Assembly: GCA_021789935.1 (NCBI GenBank)
Contig: JAJYIR010000003.1
Coordinates: 62,001-126,000 of the forward strand
Direction of reading: 5' to 3'
DNA from: Nitrospirota bacterium
GTDB lineage: Bacteria; Nitrospirota; Thermodesulfovibrionia; Thermodesulfovibrionales; JdFR-88
DNA: 64,000 nt
Positions 60,601 through 64,000 of this stretch are shown in pieces; within the stretch, counting starts at the first letter, position 1; each line of letters opens with the position of its first letter. Below the pieces are notes generated by a model. It was not told the DNA's origin. It made no database searches and was given only the letters and a program-made list of their open reading frames with translations. A program made the position numbers and the translations under genes.

Positions 60601-61881
60601 ATAAGTCGCGCTCAACTGCCTCAGGTGCTTCCTGGTAGTGGAGTAAAGCTCCGAGTTTCTTACCACGACGCCTATCGTATGGGCCAGGATCATGGCGGTG
60701 TTTTTCTCATCCGGGCCAAAAACTCCGTCAGCCGCGCTGCGGCCAAGCACCAAAAGCCCCTTGCACGCGTTGTCCCTGAGTATGGGCGCCACAAGCATCG
60801 AACGGCCATGGCCGCATATCCTGGCGTCTTCTGACGTGCAGGAGGACGCGTCCTCGATGAACACGGGGGCCATCGTATCCATCGCCGTACCGGAAATATA
60901 CGAGTCCAGAGGCAGGGAGGTGGCGGTGGTGCCGTCCTTTGTGTTGGCGGCCTCCAGCATGAATGCCTTCAGCTCCGGGTATAAAAGATAGACGGCGCAG
61001 GCCTCCGTGCTCATTTTTTTTGAAACTGTATCCACAATAAGGTTAAGCGCGTCTTTAAGCTCCGGGGTGAGACCCGCGATCCTGGCAACCTCCAGCAGCA
61101 GTTCGGTCTCTTGCAGCCTGCCAGCCAGCCTTTTGTTCGAATCCTCAAGGTTTTCCACCATCCTGTTGAACCCGGAGGATATCTGGCCGAACTCATCCTT
61201 CCTTCCAGAAAGTATTCTCCATGACAGGTCACCCGCGGCCACCCTCCCGGTGGCCTCCAGTATCGCGCTGAACGGATGACTCAACATTCTCCGCATGAAC
61301 AGCGCCAGAAATATGAAGGCCAGGGAAACAAACGACACCAGGAGGACAAGATATCCGGTCATCGTCCTCCTGATCCTTTCCCCCATGGCTTCAAGGCCGG
61401 TCATCGACGATATCGACTGCTTATAGAGAGTGTCCATGTCCACGAATACCCGGTCCCTGGAGACCCCAAGGTCCCTGAGCGTTTTTTGCGCTTCCACGCT
61501 CCCAATGGGATGCGGGATACGGGTTATCCTGCCGGCTTGCCCTTTGGCCTGTTCCAAATCACTGCTGAGGCCCCGGACGCCGGCCATGTTACCCGCCTCA
61601 TCCTCGATCCAGCTTAAATCAGCGCCAAGGGCCGGCAGGCTTTTTTTATAAGCCTTCAAGTACCTGGCTTCGCCCGTGTATGCCCATCCTGAGGCGCTGT
61701 CGACAAGGTCATTTACCGCACCGCGCAGCCCTACATAATGCCTGTTGAGATCGACCTCCTGAGTTATAAGGGAAAGGTTCTTGTTCAGATTGGAAAATAT
61801 GTACAGAGCGCCCATGCCCAGCATGGCCGCCGCCGCCATAAAGGCGAACATGAACAGAATGAGCTTAAGCCGGATACTCAT
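57694..61881 (-). CDS. Giant membrane multisensor histidine kinase (HAMP-GAF-GAF-PAS-PAS-GAF-PAS-HK)
   Basis: 1395 residues. TM1 about 7-29, periplasmic helical (4HB-like) domain about 35-170, TM2 about 176-196, HAMP about 197-250 (ILEATGRVAAGDLSWRILSG), GAF about 265-410, GAF about 430-570, PAS about 595-700 with GGICPHCAARATF, PAS about 720-840, GAF about 865-1040, PAS about 1050-1150 with PFPSCPHAKTIAS, then H-box VAHEIRNPMVSVGG, N box NVITNANQST, G1 DTGCGIM and G2 GTGLGLAISKRI. Intact catalytic kinase. It sits 2 bases after glgA and abuts its response regulator, suggesting control of, or by, carbon storage. Confidence 0.92.
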   Translation of the reverse strand: MSIRLKLILFMFAFMAAAAMLGMGALYIFSNLNKNLSLITQEVDLNRHYVGLRGAVNDLVDSASGWAYTGEARYLKAYKKSLPALGADLSWIEDEAGNMAGVRGLSSDLEQAKGQAGRITRIPHPIGSVEAQKTLRDLGVSRDRVFVDMDTLYKQSISSMTGLEAMGERIRRTMTGYLVLLVSFVSLAFIFLALFMRRMLSHPFSAILEATGRVAAGDLSWRILSGRKDEFGQISSGFNRMVENLEDSNKRLAGRLQETELLLEVARIAGLTPELKDALNLIVDTVSKKMSTEACAVYLLYPELKAFMLEAANTKDGTTATSLPLDSYISGTAMDTMAPVFIEDASSCTSEDARICGHGRSMLVAPILRDNACKGLLVLGRSAADGVFGPDEKNTAMILAHTIGVVVRNSELYSTTRKHLRQLSATYDLSRLLTSMYDPVELLGTISSQIAKLSGARICIIRILEGDDLNVKSSYGIAPGEAAENGLKAGEGIAGWVVKEGRSLFVEDIGKLPENLRPRHIKAKSAICVPLRVGKRIIGTLGIYDKAGPSGAPKPFDLDDLNMAEGFASLSAITIEKARMEGEEVNRRREIIEANKRLDLLFDTVQGGIVSLDSEYRILAANRYVERWVDFPMDAIVGKNAKDVFHPKGGICPHCAARATFDTGDISSITQSNGMNYAELTAYPVKGEEGHIGEAVIFIQDITDRVLYQEEIMGLYREVAQTKDYLESLINNSADAIITTDLAGNIISWNRAAEDIYGYGEIEIIGKFLPFIPESAVEQEMSYMERIKQGDVIKAETLRRTKDGRTIEVSLTLSPIKDATGEVIGISGISQEITKKKETERELIRRNQELSRLVFISSAMRGTLDLDRLLRMILTAVTMGDGLGFNRAILFWVDGSANVLKGAMGVGPASSDEAGSIWRRLSSAHSTLHDILTEIEETPLGTGESPFDWTAKSIEIRLDSGTAMARSVTEKRPFNVRDAKADPSADPAIMDVLGSTAYAAVPIVSRNMVIGVLWVDNLYNGHMISEEDMKFLNAFSNQMASAIENARLFEGISMAEAELENIFRSISDMVYLTDKDYNLKKANEAVLRRVGKSLNEVIGKKCYEIFHGTQEPFPSCPHAKTIASRHANIQEYEDPCLKGTFLSSTSPLFDVDGNFIGVVHVVRDITEMKELQERLQSAERMAALGEVAAKVAHEIRNPMVSVGGFAKRLEKKLDGSLKEYASIISVEVDRLEQILREILGFVREARISRQPTRLDELISDIVNLIEPEVFEKGNTVRRSLEPIEAFIDPNRMKEALYNVITNANQSTERGLIAVSVLAENGEPVIEVSDTGCGIMKEDLRRIFDPFFTTKPMGTGLGLAISKRIVEEHGGRILVKSDWPNGGTRFKIYLPIRKEG

Positions 61882-61883
61882 GG

Positions 61884-63326
61884 CTACAAACCAGCGATGC
61901 CGTCGTAGAGGTCTTTATAAAGTGAAGCGGATTTTTTCCAGGAGAAGTCCTCCGCCATGGCCCTTTTCACAAGGCCTTTCCAGCAATCGGCTCTTTTGTA
62001 CGCGCAAAGAGCGTACCAGAGGGCCTGCCTGAACGAACGCGGGTCGTCCCCGGTGTAAAGGAAACCGGTGCCCTTTCCGCTCAGCGGAAGATAGTTGCGG
62101 ACCGTATCGGTTATGCCGCCCGTATCAGCCGCCACAGGAGGAGTGCCATAGCGAAGCGCTATCATCTGTCCAAGCCCGCAAGGCTCGTATCTCGAGGGCA
62201 TAAGAAAGATATCCGAACCCGCATACACCAGGTGGGCAAAATCCTCTTCGTACCCTATCCTCGCATAAACGCGCCCCACATGCCTTCCGGCAAGCTCCTT
62301 CAGTTCTTCCTGGTAGAGGGAGTCTCCCTTCCCAAGGAAAAGAAGGTTTACTCCTTCGGAAACGATATCGCCGGCGGCCGCGGAAATCAGATCGACACCC
62401 TTCTGGTATGAGAGCCTGCCGACAAATGACACCAGCGGCGCGTCATGGTCCTTGAAGCCGCATTCAGAGGCCAGTTCCTTCTTGCAGGCGGCCTTGCCCT
62501 CCACAAAGCTCTTCCTGTTAAAGGTTTCCGGAATGTGCCCGTCCCTGCCAGGGTCCCAGACGCTGTAATCTATCCCGTTTAAAATGCCCCTAAGCGCGCC
62601 GCCTTTTTTCCGCAGGACGCCCTCCAGGCCGAAACCGTACTCCTCTTCCTGTATCTGGCCCGCATAGGTAGGGCTCACCGTGGTAATCATGTCGGCCCCG
62701 ATGATGCCGGCCTTCAAAAAGTTTACCTTCCCGTAAAACTCGATCCCCTCCGGTGTGAACATATCTGCCGGAAGCCCGGTAAGGGCAAGGACGTCACGGC
62801 TGAAAATGCCCTGGTATCCCATGTTATGGATGGTAAGCACGCTCTTTGTTTTGGCGAAAAAAGGAAAAGAGCCGTTCCTGCTGTAAAACGCCTTAAGGAA
62901 AAGGGGGACAAGGCCCGTCTGCCAGTCGTGGCAATGTATTACATCCGGCTTGAAGTCCAGGAGCCTGGCGGCCTCGAAGACGGCGCGGGCAAAGAAAATG
63001 AACCTGTGGGGGTTGTCCGGATAATCGCCTGAAGGCGTGCCGTAGAGTTCCGGCCTGTCATAAAACCTGTCGCACCCGATGAAAACGGTGTTCCCGTCCC
63101 GGTAGAGGTGCCCGGCAATGCGCTCGCCCCCGATCTCCACAATGAAGGATTTACCCAGGTTTTCCGGGTTTTTAACACGCTCCTTCACCGCCCGGTAAAA
63201 AGGCATGATAAGCAGGACCTTTATCTTCAGCCTGGAAAGCTCTTTCGCAAGCGTTCCGGCCATGTCAGCCAGTCCCCCGGTCTTGGCGTAGGGAAATGCC
63301 TCAGGAGCGGCCATGATTACGTTCAT
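61884..63326 (-). CDS. glgA: Glycogen synthase (ADP-glucose type)
   Basis: 480-residue GT5 glycosyltransferase. N-terminal NVIMAAPEAFPYAKTGGLAD (Lys 15 in the KTGGL ADP-glucose site), VIHCHDWQTGLVPLFL, VLTIHNMGYQGIF, GILNGIDYSVWDP, FVGRLSYQKGVDLI and the C-terminal MPSRYEPCGLGQMIALRYGT with the catalytic EPCG Glu. Makes alpha-1,4-glucan for storage. 31 bases downstream of galT and 2 bases before the kinase gene. Confidence 0.96.
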   Translation of the reverse strand: MNVIMAAPEAFPYAKTGGLADMAGTLAKELSRLKIKVLLIMPFYRAVKERVKNPENLGKSFIVEIGGERIAGHLYRDGNTVFIGCDRFYDRPELYGTPSGDYPDNPHRFIFFARAVFEAARLLDFKPDVIHCHDWQTGLVPLFLKAFYSRNGSFPFFAKTKSVLTIHNMGYQGIFSRDVLALTGLPADMFTPEGIEFYGKVNFLKAGIIGADMITTVSPTYAGQIQEEEYGFGLEGVLRKKGGALRGILNGIDYSVWDPGRDGHIPETFNRKSFVEGKAACKKELASECGFKDHDAPLVSFVGRLSYQKGVDLISAAAGDIVSEGVNLLFLGKGDSLYQEELKELAGRHVGRVYARIGYEEDFAHLVYAGSDIFLMPSRYEPCGLGQMIALRYGTPPVAADTGGITDTVRNYLPLSGKGTGFLYTGDDPRSFRQALWYALCAYKRADCWKGLVKRAMAEDFSWKKSASLYKDLYDGIAGL

Positions 63327-63357
63327 TAAATCAAAAAGCCCCCCTCATTGAGTACAA

Positions 63358-63996
63358 TCAAAAAATACCCCTCATAAACCGGGCGGCCTCTTCGGGGGGC
63401 GTGGGGTTTATGTAAATGCCGGAACCCCACTCGAAGCCGGCGAACTTTGTCAGCTTGGGCATTATCTCTATATGCCAATGAAAGTATTCACTCTGCTCCT
63501 CGGAAAAGGGCGCGGTATGTATTATGTAGTTATATGGGGGGGCTTCAAGAAGGGCATCGAACTGCTTGAGTATTCGCTGGAGTATCTCCGCCAGTCCCTT
63601 GAAACTTTTCTGTCGGGGCACGAAAGCTGCCTCATGGTTCTTTGGCAGTATCCAGGTCTCAAACGGCGACCTGGGCGCAAAAGGCGCTATCGCCACATAA
63701 TCCTCATTTTCCCCTATGATCCTTTTGCCCTCGGCGATCTCCTGGTAGATTATGTCGCAGAATATGCACCTCTCCTTCATGTCAAAGTGGTTCCTGGCCC
63801 CCTGCAGCTCGTCCCTCACCGTGCGAGGCACTATGGGGAGCCCTATGATCTGGGAATGGCTGTGCTCCAGGGAGGCGCCGGCGGCCTCTCCCTCATTTTT
63901 AAAAATAAGGACATATTTTATCCTGTGGTCGTTTTTAAGCTCGGTAAGCCGGATGAAATAGGCCCATAGGGTGTCCTCAACAGATTTCTCAGGCAT
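63358..63996 (-). CDS. galT: Galactose-1-phosphate uridylyltransferase, N-terminal part outside the window
   Basis: 212 visible residues; the frame is open to the window edge, so the true start lies beyond base 64000. HIT-superfamily nucleotidyltransferase: GASLEHSHSQIIGLPIVP, ERCIFCDIIYQEIAEG, PFAPRSPFETWILPK and the active-site H-x-H in EYFHWHIEIMPKL. Expected full length about 330. Probably acts in the Leloir pathway or as a UDP/ADP-sugar pyrophosphorylase-like enzyme feeding the adjacent glgA. Confidence 0.9.
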   Translation of the reverse strand: MPEKSVEDTLWAYFIRLTELKNDHRIKYVLIFKNEGEAAGASLEHSHSQIIGLPIVPRTVRDELQGARNHFDMKERCIFCDIIYQEIAEGKRIIGENEDYVAIAPFAPRSPFETWILPKNHEAAFVPRQKSFKGLAEILQRILKQFDALLEAPPYNYIIHTAPFSEEQSEYFHWHIEIMPKLTKFAGFEWGSGIYINPTPPEEAARFMRGIF

Positions 63997-64000
63997 CGTG

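Noticed and set aside
1-64000. CRISPR arrays, prophage modules and intact insertion sequences
   Set aside because: No regularly spaced repeats, phage structural genes or transposase-like proteins were found on either strand.

Overview
The window looks like a contig from a Gram-negative, probably anaerobic bacterium of the Nitrospirota or Desulfobacterota (former Deltaproteobacteria) type. The reasons are outer-membrane biogenesis genes (lolA, SurA/PpiC-type chaperones), a triheme c7-type cytochrome, a Rieske/cytochrome b6-type complex, a pyrophosphate-type phosphofructokinase, many multi-PAS histidine kinases, and the gene order pheA-hisC-aroF-tyrA-aroA-cmk-plsC-ispH-rpsA-sppA-ihf. This assignment is an inference from gene content only; no rRNA is present. 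Most of the window is dense core genome, by eye mid-50s percent G+C, with short gaps and many 4-base gene overlaps.

Layout. 1-7.1 kb: a macAB-type efflux operon (macA cut by the window edge), a DUF2400 protein, a ferritin-like protein, RNase R and an RpiB-like protein that has lost its catalytic residues. 7.2-9.6 kb: a triheme cytochrome with a good promoter and an upstream palindrome, a strong bidirectional terminator, then two peptidyl-prolyl isomerases on the minus strand. 9.8-16.7 kb: tsaB-rimI, a small Xre regulator, an AmmeMemoRadiSam radical SAM enzyme, a cysteine-rich micro-ORF interrupted by an in-frame TGA, nfeD-slipin, and a membrane protein plus an unusual histidine kinase. 16.6-20.1 kb (minus): yceD-rpmF-plsX-fabH and an HsdR_N-like protein. 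20.2-32.1 kb: a long plus-strand array from aromatic amino acid synthesis through cmk, ispH, S1 and IHF to a three-gene Rieske/b6/subunit IV complex. 32.3-34.6 kb (minus): ffh, a TlpA/ResA-like protein and thioredoxin. 34.7-38.3 kb: proS, an MTA/SAH deaminase-like enzyme and a Cys-rich unknown. 38.3-43.6 kb (minus): a PAS kinase and recR-ybaB-dnaX, preceded by the small SRP RNA and tRNA-Ser(GGA). 43.7-51.8 kb: a PGK-like protein, PPi-type PFK, polX, DUF72, scpA, lolA and tsaD.

52.0-56.1 kb is an accessory island. It carries a DUF1156-type DNA methyltransferase with a zinc-ribbon-rich insert, overlapped by a PD-(D/E)XK nuclease-like gene, a truncated remnant of a third gene upstream, a REP-like hairpin, and about 0.8 kb of decayed sequence. 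56.1-64 kb (minus): galT (cut by the window edge), glgA, a 1395-residue multisensor kinase, a receiver-only response regulator and an RlmD/RumA-type methyltransferase, almost without gaps.

The most unusual signals are: (1) the 54-codon Cys-rich ORF with an in-frame TGA followed by a hairpin resembling a bacterial SECIS, behind a promoter that would give a leaderless message; (2) a family of dispersed intergenic elements of about 60-95 bp, all in the same orientation, ending in a short hairpin with covarying stem bases; (3) the DUF1156/PD-(D/E)XK island with its remnant third gene; (4) several enzyme-like proteins with altered active sites (RpiB-like, PGK-like, and a histidine kinase with Asp where the phosphoacceptor His should be).
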